Positions 34,307-42,950 of a DNA stretch of 64,000 bases are shown here, in pieces. Both the position numbers and the translations under genes were made by a program. The notes below the pieces were generated by a model that was not told the origin of the DNA, did no database searches, and worked only from the letters and a program-made list of their open reading frames with translations. Source of the stretch: Bacteroidales bacterium (GTDB lineage Bacteria > Bacteroidota > Bacteroidia > Bacteroidales > F082). Position 1 is the stretch's first letter, and each line of letters opens with the position of its first letter. Location: assembly GCA_023229135.1 (NCBI GenBank), contig JALNZT010000023.1, positions 3,660 to 67,659 on the forward strand, in the 5' to 3' direction.

Positions 34307-34558
34307 ATGAAAATCAAAAATAATATTGCCGTCAGCGAGAATGGTTTTGTTTTCAACCCCGCTTCCGGTGAATCTTTTACCACCAATCAGGTTGGCCTGG
34401 AAATGCTAAACCTGTTGCGAAAAGGCACCGACAAGGAAGCTATCATCGCTACGATTTCCGAAAAATTTGATGCCGATGCCAGCCTGATTGAACATGACCT
34501 CAATGATTTTTCTGAGATGCTCAAACAATATCACTTACACCAGCATGAAGAAAGTTAA
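34307..34558 (+). CDS. PqqD-like peptide-binding (RRE-type) protein
   Basis: An 83-residue protein. F-N-P-A-S-G-E-S-F-T-T-N, a helix with G-L-E-M-L-N-L-L-R-K-G and A-I-I-A-T-I-S-E-K-F-D-A-D correspond to the strands and winged helices of PqqD, the recognition element that delivers peptides to modifying enzymes. It ends in an acidic/His-rich tail and overlaps the ATP-grasp start by 14 bases. No radical SAM enzyme or obvious precursor peptide was seen, so the client is unknown. Confidence 0.75.
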   Translation: MKIKNNIAVSENGFVFNPASGESFTTNQVGLEMLNLLRKGTDKEAIIATISEKFDADASLIEHDLNDFSEMLKQYHLHQHEES

Positions 34559-35597
34559 GCCCAAACTCACCATTGCTGTAACCGGCCTCAATGCCATCGA
34601 CAGTCCGGGTCCGGGCGTGGCGGTTATTCGCGCCCTGCACGAGGCCGAATCTTTCGATTGCCGCATCATCGGCCTGGCCTACGAATCGCTGGAACCGGGA
34701 ATTTATATGCACGATATTGTCGATAAAACTTATCATATTCCTTACCCATCTACCGGCACTGAAGCCCTACTTAACAGACTGAAATATATTCAGGAAAAAG
34801 AAAAAATCGATGTGGTAATTCCCAATTTCGATGCCGAACTGTATTCCTTTATCAAACTAAAATCCGCACTGGAACAGCTTGGAATCCGCAGTTTTTTGCC
34901 CACCATGGATCAGTTTGAAGAGCGACAAAAAATCAATCTTCCTGAGTTTGGCAAAAAACACGGTATCAAAGTGCCAGGGAGCAAAGCCGTTTATTCGCCG
35001 GGCGAAATAAACAAACTCGAAAGCGACTACGGCTGGCCGCTGGTTATCAAAGGAAAGTACTACGATGCTATCCTTGCCTATACACGTGAACAGGCCGTTT
35101 CAGCTTATCACAAAATCAGTGCAAAGTGGGGCTTACCCATCATTGTGCAAGAATTTATTCACGGCACTGAATATAATGTGACCGGCCTGGGCGACGGCGC
35201 CGGAAATACCATTGCGGCTGTGCCTATGCGCAAGCAATATATCACCGACAAAGGCAAGGCCTGGGGAGGCATTTCTATCACTGATGACAAAGCGCTGGCG
35301 CTCACCACACATTTTCTGGAAAAAACCAAATGGCGAGGCGCTTTTGAGCTGGAGCTGATGAAAGACAAAGCCGGCGATTACTATCTTTTAGAAATAAATC
35401 CGCGCATCCCGGCTTGGATTTACCTCGCTGTTGGCGTAGGACAAAATATCCCGGAAGCACTTACCAAACTGGCAATCGGCCTTCCAACAGCCCCTTTTAC
35501 AACTTACGAAGCCGGCAAAATGTTTATCCGCTATGCCTGGGATATGATCGTGAGCTTAAAGGAATTTGAGCAGATATCAACAACAGGAGAACTTTAA
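34545..35597 (+). CDS. ATP-grasp ligase
   Basis: A 350-residue protein from ATG 34545 (MKKVKPKLTIAV); the longer frame up to 34488 only overlaps the PqqD gene. It has a Rossmann-like N-terminal preATP-grasp region, P-L-V-I-K-G-K-Y-Y-D (ATP lysine, about 170) and I-V-Q-E-F-I-H-G-T-E-Y-N-V. The C-terminal metal site is in F-E-L-E-L and L-L-E-I-N-P-R, with glutamates and Asn at usual positions. ATP-grasp enzymes form amide or peptide bonds through acyl-phosphates. The gene pairs with PqqD-like and a decarboxylase-like enzyme, which points to a small peptide or amino-acid conjugate product. Confidence 0.85.
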   Translation: MKKVKPKLTIAVTGLNAIDSPGPGVAVIRALHEAESFDCRIIGLAYESLEPGIYMHDIVDKTYHIPYPSTGTEALLNRLKYIQEKEKIDVVIPNFDAELYSFIKLKSALEQLGIRSFLPTMDQFEERQKINLPEFGKKHGIKVPGSKAVYSPGEINKLESDYGWPLVIKGKYYDAILAYTREQAVSAYHKISAKWGLPIIVQEFIHGTEYNVTGLGDGAGNTIAAVPMRKQYITDKGKAWGGISITDDKALALTTHFLEKTKWRGAFELELMKDKAGDYYLLEINPRIPAWIYLAVGVGQNIPEALTKLAIGLPTAPFTTYEAGKMFIRYAWDMIVSLKEFEQISTTGEL

Positions 35598-35608
35598 AAA
35601 ATACAATC

Positions 35609-36967
35609 ATGGCAAAATTAAAATATGAACGTCCGATAATTAAACGATTAGAAAGCAATATGCCCAACAAATTTGGGATGCGTACCGAGTTTGAACCTAT
35701 AACACACCTTGATGGTGTGGCAGTGAGTGAGTTGGTCGCGCAGTACGGCTCACCACTTTTTGTGCTTTCGGAACGCAAAATCAGGAATACTTTTCAGGCG
35801 GCCCGGCAGTCGTTTGAGTCGCGCTATCCGCGGGTACAATTTGCCTGGTCCTACAAAACCAACTACCTCAGCGCTGTTTGCAATGTGTTTCATCAGGAAG
35901 GCTCCTGGGCCGAGGTGGTTTCGGGATTTGAATACGACAAGGCCATAAAAAATGGCGTAGATGGCGCACATATCATCTTTAACGGCCCCGATAAATCGGA
36001 AGAGGATTTGCGTAAAGCTACCACCAATAATTCTTTGATTCATATCGATCACCTCGACGAACTCTATATGCTACAGGATATTGCACGTGAAACCAAACAA
36101 CGCCCTAAGGTCGCCATTCGCGTAAATATGGACACGGGAATTTATCCGATGTGGGACCGTTTCGGCTTTAATTACGAAAACGGACAAGCCTGGGACGCCC
36201 TCAATAAAATTATGTTCGGCGGGCAGATGGATTTGGTGGGTCTGCACACGCATATCGGCACCTTTATGCTTTCGCCCAATGCTTATGCCATCGCGGCAAG
36301 CAAGCTGGCCAACCTGGCACAGCGAGTCCAACAAAAATACAACCATGAAGTAAAATACATTGATATGGGCGGTGGTTTTCCATCGCGCAACACGCTGAAA
36401 GGCGCTTATCTACCGGGCATTGATACCAATCCTACTATCGACGACTTCGCCGAAGCCATCACCAGCGCCTTGATGAACAGCGAATACCGTCCCAAAACTC
36501 CGCCATTGCTGATTTTGGAAACCGGACGCGCACTGATTGACGAAGCCGGATCCCTGATCAGCACTGTGATTGCCAACAAACGCCTGTCGGATGGTCGACG
36601 CTCTACCATCCTCGATGCCGGTGTAAATATCCTGTTTACCTCATTCTGGTACGACCACAAAATTACGCCAGCCCAGGAATTCACTTCCTACACCGAAGAC
36701 ACGGTGCTGTATGGCCCACTTTGCATGAATATTGATGTGCTGCGCGAAAATATCAGCATGCCGCTGCTCAATAAAGGAGACAAAGCTGTTGTGCATCATG
36801 TGGGCGCTTATAATATGACGCAATGGATGCAGTTTATCACGCTGCGCCCCAAAGTGGTGCTGATTGACATGGATGGGAAGTCACATATCATTCGTAATAA
36901 TGAAACGATTGAGAGCATCCAAAACCACGAAGAAACGCCTGATCACCTGGTTCATTTTGAGCTATGA
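35609..36967 (+). CDS. Type III PLP-dependent decarboxylase-like enzyme
   Basis: A 452-residue enzyme of the DAP/ornithine decarboxylase-like (alanine racemase fold) class. The Schiff-base lysine is in W-S-Y-K-T-N (about 82). H-T-H-I-G-T is at about 212-217, D-M-G-G-G-F (about 252) binds phosphate, and E-T-G-R is at about 307-310. G-P-L-C-M-N-I-D holds the Cys-x-x-x-Asp element of the active-site face. Members decarboxylate or otherwise process diamino acids; the exact substrate is not readable. It follows the ATP-grasp gene by 11 bases and overlaps the next gene by 4 (ATGA). Confidence 0.85.
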   Translation: MAKLKYERPIIKRLESNMPNKFGMRTEFEPITHLDGVAVSELVAQYGSPLFVLSERKIRNTFQAARQSFESRYPRVQFAWSYKTNYLSAVCNVFHQEGSWAEVVSGFEYDKAIKNGVDGAHIIFNGPDKSEEDLRKATTNNSLIHIDHLDELYMLQDIARETKQRPKVAIRVNMDTGIYPMWDRFGFNYENGQAWDALNKIMFGGQMDLVGLHTHIGTFMLSPNAYAIAASKLANLAQRVQQKYNHEVKYIDMGGGFPSRNTLKGAYLPGIDTNPTIDDFAEAITSALMNSEYRPKTPPLLILETGRALIDEAGSLISTVIANKRLSDGRRSTILDAGVNILFTSFWYDHKITPAQEFTSYTEDTVLYGPLCMNIDVLRENISMPLLNKGDKAVVHHVGAYNMTQWMQFITLRPKVVLIDMDGKSHIIRNNETIESIQNHEETPDHLVHFEL

Positions 36968-39159
36968 CAGCCGTACAACTGAAAACGATTTTCCCGTTTT
37001 TCTGGCAAAGCATCAGCAACAGCTATACGCAGGTGTTTTTTGCCAAAAACAAATGGATGGGCTTGCTGCTGATCGCGGTAAGTTTTTTCGACCTCAATGC
37101 CGGACTTAGCGGATTGCTGGCAGTGCTTATCGCCAATACAGCTGCCTATCTTATCGGCCTGAACCGTCAGCAAATCGTGAGTGGATTCTATGGCTTCAAC
37201 CCACTGCTGGTGGGCTTGGGCTATGGCATTGCCTTCCAGCCCGGTCTCAGCTTTTTCATCATCCTTGTTTTTATCACGCTGCTCACGCTTTTCGTGAGTG
37301 TTTTGCTGGCCGGCCTCCTGTCCAAATATGGGTTGCCCTACCTCAGTTTACCCTTTTTGTTTGGCTTATGGATCGCGATGCTAAGTGCCCGACAGATTGA
37401 CCAACTCGCCCTGAGCGAAGGAGGAATATATTTTCTCAACGAGCTTTACCTCCTGGGAGGAATGCCGCTTCTAAAGCTCTACGACTGGTTTGAACAGCTC
37501 AACTGGCCCCAGTTTTTTCAGTTGCATTTCAAATCGCTGGGTGCCATATTTTTTCAATATCACCTGTTTGCCGGAATACTGATTTCATTGGCTTTGCTGC
37601 TCTGGTCGCGCCTGGCTTTTTTGTTTTCCTGGATTGGCTTTGGTGCTGCTTACCTGTTTTATATTGTGATCGGCGCCAGTCTCACCGACCTCAGCTACAG
37701 CTATATAGGCTTCAACTTTATTTTGACAGCCATTGCCATTGGGGTCTTTTTCGTTATTCCATCGCGCCACGCGCTGCTGTGGGTTCTCATCTCCATTCCG
37801 CTGCTGGCGTTTTTGCAAATTACAGCAAAAGTAGTTCTGGAGTCGCTGCAACTTGGGGTGCTTTCGCTGCCTTTCAACCTTGTGGTGATCAGCTTTTTGT
37901 TTGTTTTTCGCCAGCGCGAACGCTTTACTGACAAGCCATCGCTGGTTTTTATTCAACAGTTTTCCCCCGAAAAAAACCTCTATAGCTCGCTCATCAACAA
38001 AAGCAGGCTGGCACACCTGGAGCGCATCCCGATGAGGCTGCCATTTTGGGGCTATTGGACGGTTACACAAGGCATTCGTGGCAAACACACACACAAAGAT
38101 GCCTGGAAATTCGCCTGGGATTTTGAAATTACCGATGAAGAAGGAAAAACCTATAAAAATGCCGGTGCACAACTGACAGATTATTACTGCTTTGGCAAGC
38201 CAGTGCTAGCACCGGCAAGCGGTTATGTAGTTGACATCATCAATGAAATAGCCGATAACGAAATCGGTGATATGGATGTGATAAATAACTGGGGAAATAC
38301 CGTGGTAATCAGCCATGCCGCTGGACTTTTTTCGCAGCTGAGCCACCTGAAACAGGGAAGTGTTTTAGTTCAAAAAGGCCAATATGTACCCGAAGGCACA
38401 CAAATAGCTCAATGTGGAAACTCTGGCAGATCGCCCATCCCGCACCTGCATTTCCAGTTTCAAACTGCCGGTATCATTGGATCGCACACCATAGATTATC
38501 CTTTTGCATCCTACCTTTCCAAAGGAGAAAAATTGAGTTACCACAGCTCGGATCAGCCATCATTAAATCAAGTGGTTGGCAATAATGTTTTAAACGAACA
38601 ATTAGACAAAGCCCTGCATTTTATTCCAGGGCAGGAAATCCGTTTCGAGCTGGAAAACGAGGACGAACAAGCTTTTGTGAACTGGAAAGTGGAAACAGAT
38701 ATTTTTAATCAGTCGTACCTTTATTGCCCTGAAACCAATTCCAAAGCCTGGTTTAGCCGCTTGCCGGACATGTTTTATTTCACCCATTTTGAAGGCAACC
38801 GAAAAAGTATTTTATACGATATTTTTCTTGGTGGCTATCAAGTTATCACCGGCCACATTCCGGGATTAATCTTAAACGATCAAATCAGCCTTTCGGAATT
38901 CCCAAATCCCGGCTGGAAGTTTTTACAGGATTTCCTTGCTCCCTTTTACCGCTTTTTGGAAATAAAGTACAGTGCCACCCACCTGAAAACTCTCAATAGC
39001 CTTACCGATGACAACTTGTGCATTAACTCGGAGGTGAAGTTTTTGATGTTTGGAAAATGTATTCAAAAACGCAATTATCAGTTTTGTTTTCGGGAAGGCA
39101 AACTGCTAGAAATCACTAGTTTAAAAGATAACAAAACACTAAAACTAAGCCGTGTATAA
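36964..39159 (+). CDS. Urea transporter-M23 peptidase fusion
   Basis: A 731-residue protein. Residues about 1-310 form a polytopic domain with about ten helices; G-F-Y-G-F-N-P-L-L-V-G-L-G and Y-I-G-F-N-F-I-L-T-A-I-A-I-G are the paired pore signatures of the urea transporter family. Residues about 360-530 form an M23 domain: H-T-H-K-D-A-W...W-D-F carries the first zinc ligands and P-H-L-H-F-Q the second. A roughly 200-residue C-terminal tail of unknown type follows. Fusing a solute channel to a peptidoglycan-peptidase fold is unusual. Overlaps with both neighbours (4 and 8 bases) indicate one transcript. Confidence 0.85.
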   Translation: MTAVQLKTIFPFFWQSISNSYTQVFFAKNKWMGLLLIAVSFFDLNAGLSGLLAVLIANTAAYLIGLNRQQIVSGFYGFNPLLVGLGYGIAFQPGLSFFIILVFITLLTLFVSVLLAGLLSKYGLPYLSLPFLFGLWIAMLSARQIDQLALSEGGIYFLNELYLLGGMPLLKLYDWFEQLNWPQFFQLHFKSLGAIFFQYHLFAGILISLALLLWSRLAFLFSWIGFGAAYLFYIVIGASLTDLSYSYIGFNFILTAIAIGVFFVIPSRHALLWVLISIPLLAFLQITAKVVLESLQLGVLSLPFNLVVISFLFVFRQRERFTDKPSLVFIQQFSPEKNLYSSLINKSRLAHLERIPMRLPFWGYWTVTQGIRGKHTHKDAWKFAWDFEITDEEGKTYKNAGAQLTDYYCFGKPVLAPASGYVVDIINEIADNEIGDMDVINNWGNTVVISHAAGLFSQLSHLKQGSVLVQKGQYVPEGTQIAQCGNSGRSPIPHLHFQFQTAGIIGSHTIDYPFASYLSKGEKLSYHSSDQPSLNQVVGNNVLNEQLDKALHFIPGQEIRFELENEDEQAFVNWKVETDIFNQSYLYCPETNSKAWFSRLPDMFYFTHFEGNRKSILYDIFLGGYQVITGHIPGLILNDQISLSEFPNPGWKFLQDFLAPFYRFLEIKYSATHLKTLNSLTDDNLCINSEVKFLMFGKCIQKRNYQFCFREGKLLEITSLKDNKTLKLSRV

Positions 39160-40618
39160 ACAGCTCTTAACACTTATTTTATTTTTCTTTTCGCTGAATA
39201 CAACCCAAAGTCAGACTTCAAACTTTAGGGTTCAGGACAGCCTCAACCTTCATTTTTACGAAAAGGGCGACTGGAATGCGGTACTAAAAAGCGGAAACGA
39301 ACTCCTTGAATCAGGGAATGATTACTACTATTTGCGGCTGCGAATGGGCATTGCTGCCTATCAAAAACAACAATTTCTGCTGGCCAGGAAACACCTGAAT
39401 CAGGCAATCAGTTTTAATGAAAATGATCAGCTTGCACTTTCGTACCTTTACGGCACTTATCTGGAAACGAACCAATTATACACCGGTGTGAAGGCGATTT
39501 CAAAACGTACAGAGATAATTCCCGCTGATTTTGGTATTAAAAAAGGCTTAAAAATCAAAAGTATTCATGCTGATTATGGCCAGCAACAATATACGCACAG
39601 CCCGGCACTCAACTTTGCTACGCTGGCAAGCAGTCAGGCCCTTTTCGGCGAATCGCGCGAATACCAAAATCACCAGTTTTATGATGCGGGAATTCGACTG
39701 CAATTGAACAGTTCGGGCGAACTTTACCTCGGCCTGCAATCTCTTGATATTAATGTTTCTGACCAGTTTGCTTATGTTGAAAACAGTATAGCACGTGATT
39801 CTGTAGCTATGTTCGACTGGGGAGAGGCCTATTATTACCGCTCCGACAGCAGCCGAAAGCGTGCTGAATTTGATAACCAGATAAAGCAATTTTCTTTTTA
39901 TGCCCGCTTAGAACAAGCTATATCTGAAAAAGTTACACTGATCGGTGCTTTTCATTTGCTACAACTTGATCAAACACAAACGCTGGCAGAAAATCAAGTT
40001 TTCACTTTTTCGGATACCGCTTACTATTTATATAACGGCACTGAAACTGAACTTTTTGAAAGCACCGGGAGCCGTTATCAATTTACTGACATTTCTTTTA
40101 AAAGTACCGAATGGTCGGGCTTTTTGGGAATAGACCTGCAAACCGCTATCGGCGTTTCAAGTTTTGGCGTTTCGCTCTCGCGTTTTAATAAATCTCAGTA
40201 TTTTCAGGCCAATGCAGGGTTGCGCTATTATCCGCTGGGCAACTTAAAGCTTTACGGTTCAACTACTTTTTATCTTGTAAACGGCAGTGAAGATCCCCAT
40301 CTAATTGCTACACAACAAATTGGTTTTCAGCCGATAAAAAATATATGGGTAGAAACATCGTTTAGCCAGGGCAATCACAGTTATTTGAGCAAAGACAATG
40401 GCTACCTGGTTTTTAACACGACTTATCAAACAAAAACACGCATCGAAGCCACTTTGTTTGCTAAAATCGCAAAAAATGGGCTGCTGCGTTTTGGTTATGT
40501 GTATCAAAAAGGTGCGCATCCTTTTCAAAATTACAATACCGAAAACGGTAATATGACTGAATCTTATCACGATTTTCAAACACATTCAATAGTAGGAGGA
40601 ATACAATGGACTTTTTAA
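39152..40618 (+). CDS. TPR plus outer-membrane beta-barrel protein
   Basis: A 488-residue protein with signal peptide about 1-21. TPR-like helices span about 35-125 (A-V-L-K-S-G-N-E-L-L, A-Y-Q-K-Q-Q-F-L-L-A), followed by a strand-rich barrel (about 150-488) with alternating aromatics, ending in I-V-G-G-I-Q-W-T-F. It probably sits in the outer membrane with the TPR domain in the periplasm. Together with the urea transporter-M23 protein and the small TPR protein it could form a trans-envelope export or uptake route. Confidence 0.75.
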   Translation: MYKQLLTLILFFFSLNTTQSQTSNFRVQDSLNLHFYEKGDWNAVLKSGNELLESGNDYYYLRLRMGIAAYQKQQFLLARKHLNQAISFNENDQLALSYLYGTYLETNQLYTGVKAISKRTEIIPADFGIKKGLKIKSIHADYGQQQYTHSPALNFATLASSQALFGESREYQNHQFYDAGIRLQLNSSGELYLGLQSLDINVSDQFAYVENSIARDSVAMFDWGEAYYYRSDSSRKRAEFDNQIKQFSFYARLEQAISEKVTLIGAFHLLQLDQTQTLAENQVFTFSDTAYYLYNGTETELFESTGSRYQFTDISFKSTEWSGFLGIDLQTAIGVSSFGVSLSRFNKSQYFQANAGLRYYPLGNLKLYGSTTFYLVNGSEDPHLIATQQIGFQPIKNIWVETSFSQGNHSYLSKDNGYLVFNTTYQTKTRIEATLFAKIAKNGLLRFGYVYQKGAHPFQNYNTENGNMTESYHDFQTHSIVGGIQWTF

Positions 40619-41223
40619 GAAAAAGCTTGCTGGCAATACTTTTGCTGGCGTTTACTGCCATTCAGGCGCAACAGGCCGACAAACAAATCTTGGCTTTTGA
40701 AAAATCATACAGCTACGAAGCAGACGGGAAATACACGGAGGCCATTCAGGAAATCCTGAACGTTTTTGAGGAAACGAGTTACGAACACAATCTGCGCTTA
40801 GGCTGGCTCTATTATATGTCAGGTCGCTTTACCGAATCGCTGCCGTATTATCAAAAGTGTTTCACGCTGAAACCCTTGTCTATCGAGGCACGGCTGGGTT
40901 ATATCAATCCGGCGGCGGCCTTAGGCAACTGGACACAGGTGGAGCAACAATACGCCGAGATTTTGCGCATCGACCCGCAAAACAGCCTGGTCAATTACCG
41001 CATGGCACTGATTGCATATGGCCGCGAAGACTTTCATGCGGCTTTGCGCTACCTGAATAAGGTAATTAACTTATATCCTTTCGATTACGATACCGTTATC
41101 ATGCTCGCCTGGACAGAATTGAAGCTCGGAAAACTACGCGAATCCAAAATAATGTTTCAAAAAGCTTTACTGATTCGCCCCGGCGATGCCAGTGCATTAG
41201 AGGGATTACAGCTGATAAAATGA
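40606..41223 (+). CDS. Secreted/periplasmic TPR protein
   Basis: A 205-residue protein with signal peptide about 1-21. Four to five TPR units cover the rest (e.g. Y-T-E-A-I-Q-E-I-L, F-T-E-S-L-P-Y-Y-Q-K-C-F, F-H-A-A-L-R-Y-L-N-K-V-I, L-R-E-S-K-I-M-F-Q-K-A-L). It overlaps the barrel gene by 13 bases and is the last gene of the operon begun at 34307. It is probably an adaptor. Confidence 0.8.
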   Translation: MDFLRKSLLAILLLAFTAIQAQQADKQILAFEKSYSYEADGKYTEAIQEILNVFEETSYEHNLRLGWLYYMSGRFTESLPYYQKCFTLKPLSIEARLGYINPAAALGNWTQVEQQYAEILRIDPQNSLVNYRMALIAYGREDFHAALRYLNKVINLYPFDYDTVIMLAWTELKLGKLRESKIMFQKALLIRPGDASALEGLQLIK

Positions 41224-41369
41224 TTGGGGGAACTTAATTGCCAGTCCTAAAATTACCTCCATACGTTATCCATAACAATATTTTATAACCTATTGATGTT
41301 TAATTTGTAAGAGAGCGCTCCTTGTAATCGGAATGTGAAAAAAAGTATGTCATAAAAAATTTATGGAAC

Positions 41370-42770
41370 TCATTTTTGGCCTTGCACCAAATACCAGTCT
41401 ATCCATGTATCTAAGTGATTGACAGAATTTGGTCGAAGTACGATCTCCCGGTTATTATCCAGCAAATACAGGCTTGGAGTTGCAAAAACATGATAGGCTA
41501 CTACAGCTGGGCTTTCCCATTTTTGATAATCGCAGATACTGATAAACGGGAAAGATTTTGCGAAATTCCTGAAGACATCTTTTTCTTCATCGAGCGAAAC
41601 AAAAACGACTTCTACCTCTTGTTCTTTCCATTTCTGATACAGGCCGGCAATTTGAAAAAGTTCTTGAGGGCAAAGCGGGCACCAGCTTGCGCCAAAAATT
41701 ACTACAGTATATTTACTGTGCAGGTCGGATAGTTTTTCGGGGATATTACCAGAATTGTATGCGGGAGCAAATAGGTCACCGGCAAATTCAATGTTGGGAG
41801 CTGTATTTCCTTTTTTCATGGCCCGGTAGCTTTCCAATTGGGCTGCAAAATCGTTGTTGATGGTACAAGCCTGATCGTTTAACAGCTTTAAGGCCAAATA
41901 TTCCGATGCGCCGAATAAGCTGCGCCTTTCTAATAGTTTAAACAAGTATTCTGCTATTTCATTCAGCTTTTGCTCGTTTGCCGAAAGCTTTTCAATTAAA
42001 ATATCGATCGAATTATTCATTTCGAGATAAACCGAATCTAATGTGCGACCACTGTTTTCTATCAACCAGAAATGGCTTTCGATGGTTTCTTTCAGCAGAC
42101 CGCTTTTGTAAAGCCGTTCATCGGAATAATCCAATGTTCTGAAAGCCTGTACCGCAACTGGAATTTCTTCGGTTCGGTATTGGGCTATGGTAGAGACTGA
42201 ACTCACTAATTTACGAAGGGGTAAATAATAACTCACATAAAAATCATTGGGTAAATTTGCCAGGAACAAACTGTCTTCGGACTTAACGCGTTGTTTTTCT
42301 TTTTCTATGGCTTGTCTTGGTTCGTTATGCACAGCAAAAAGCGAATCCTTACCGTAAATTTTTGTCAGGTAATCCCATGCACTCAGGGTTTGTTCTCTGC
42401 GCGGATGGGCTGAGGCATATTGCCCGAAAGATTGATTTTGTACACCGTTTTCAATTACGATGGTTTCAGGTAACGCAAAGTTCCCGCCTGCCAATTGTAG
42501 GTTTTCATTTACAGCCAGGATTACTACAAAGCTTTTATTGTCGTCTGACAAAAGATAAGCCATGCCAAAGTCTTCTGTGCCGAAAGACAACTGAAACTGT
42601 CCTTTTTCATTGGTTCGTGTACTGTCAATTGCGTAAGCATCAAAGCCGTTAAAGCCAACAAGTTTAATTTGTTGATTGGCAAGATTTGGGAAAATACCTG
42701 TAATTGTATTTTGTGAAAATGCGCTAACACCAATAAAGAATAGAACAATGATAGTGTATAGTAGTTTCAT
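41370..42770 (-). CDS. TlpA-like thioredoxin-fold protein with DUF4369-like N-terminus
   Basis: A 466-residue protein with signal peptide about 1-19. The N-terminal beta domain (about 20-110, I-T-G-I-F-P and A-Y-A-I-D-S-T-x-T-N-E-K-G-Q-F) resembles DUF4369. A helical middle follows, then a thioredoxin domain (about 330-466) with G-A-S-W-C-P-L-C (redox Cys pair) and a cis-Pro in A-T-P-S-L-Y-L. It likely maintains thiols of periplasmic or secreted proteins, possibly haem ligation for the cytochromes further on. Monocistronic. Confidence 0.85.
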   Translation of the reverse strand: MKLLYTIIVLFFIGVSAFSQNTITGIFPNLANQQIKLVGFNGFDAYAIDSTRTNEKGQFQLSFGTEDFGMAYLLSDDNKSFVVILAVNENLQLAGGNFALPETIVIENGVQNQSFGQYASAHPRREQTLSAWDYLTKIYGKDSLFAVHNEPRQAIEKEKQRVKSEDSLFLANLPNDFYVSYYLPLRKLVSSVSTIAQYRTEEIPVAVQAFRTLDYSDERLYKSGLLKETIESHFWLIENSGRTLDSVYLEMNNSIDILIEKLSANEQKLNEIAEYLFKLLERRSLFGASEYLALKLLNDQACTINNDFAAQLESYRAMKKGNTAPNIEFAGDLFAPAYNSGNIPEKLSDLHSKYTVVIFGASWCPLCPQELFQIAGLYQKWKEQEVEVVFVSLDEEKDVFRNFAKSFPFISICDYQKWESPAVVAYHVFATPSLYLLDNNREIVLRPNSVNHLDTWIDWYLVQGQK

Positions 42771-42894
42771 ATAACGAACTGTTTTTAATTAGCGCCAGAA
42801 AGAAAACCTCTCTTTTTTAGGCTTTGCTTTAATTGGTGCTGCATTGTGCTTTTTCTGCTATTTCAAAAAAAATGACCACCAAAAGTAGTATTAA

Positions 42895-42926
42895 AAACTC
42901 CCTGCCCTGCGCAGGGCAGGGAGTTT
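42895..42926. terminator. 32-bp perfect palindrome, probable bidirectional terminator
   Basis: AAACTCCCTGCCCTGC meets its exact reverse complement with no spacer. It lies 25 bases past the stop of the minus-strand FISUMP gene. A T-run follows on that strand (TTTTTAATACT), but a loop-free stem is atypical. Confidence 0.6.
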
Positions 42927-42950
42927 AAGTATCGAAAGTGACAGAAATGT

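Noticed and set aside
35750..36052. Minus-strand ORFs within the decarboxylase gene
   Set aside because: They mirror the high-confidence plus-strand enzyme and have no domains of their own.
37585..38172. 195-codon minus-strand ORF inside the urea transporter-M23 gene
   Set aside because: It is a shadow of a well-supported plus-strand gene with strong domain motifs; its product is Lys/Gln-rich without family features.
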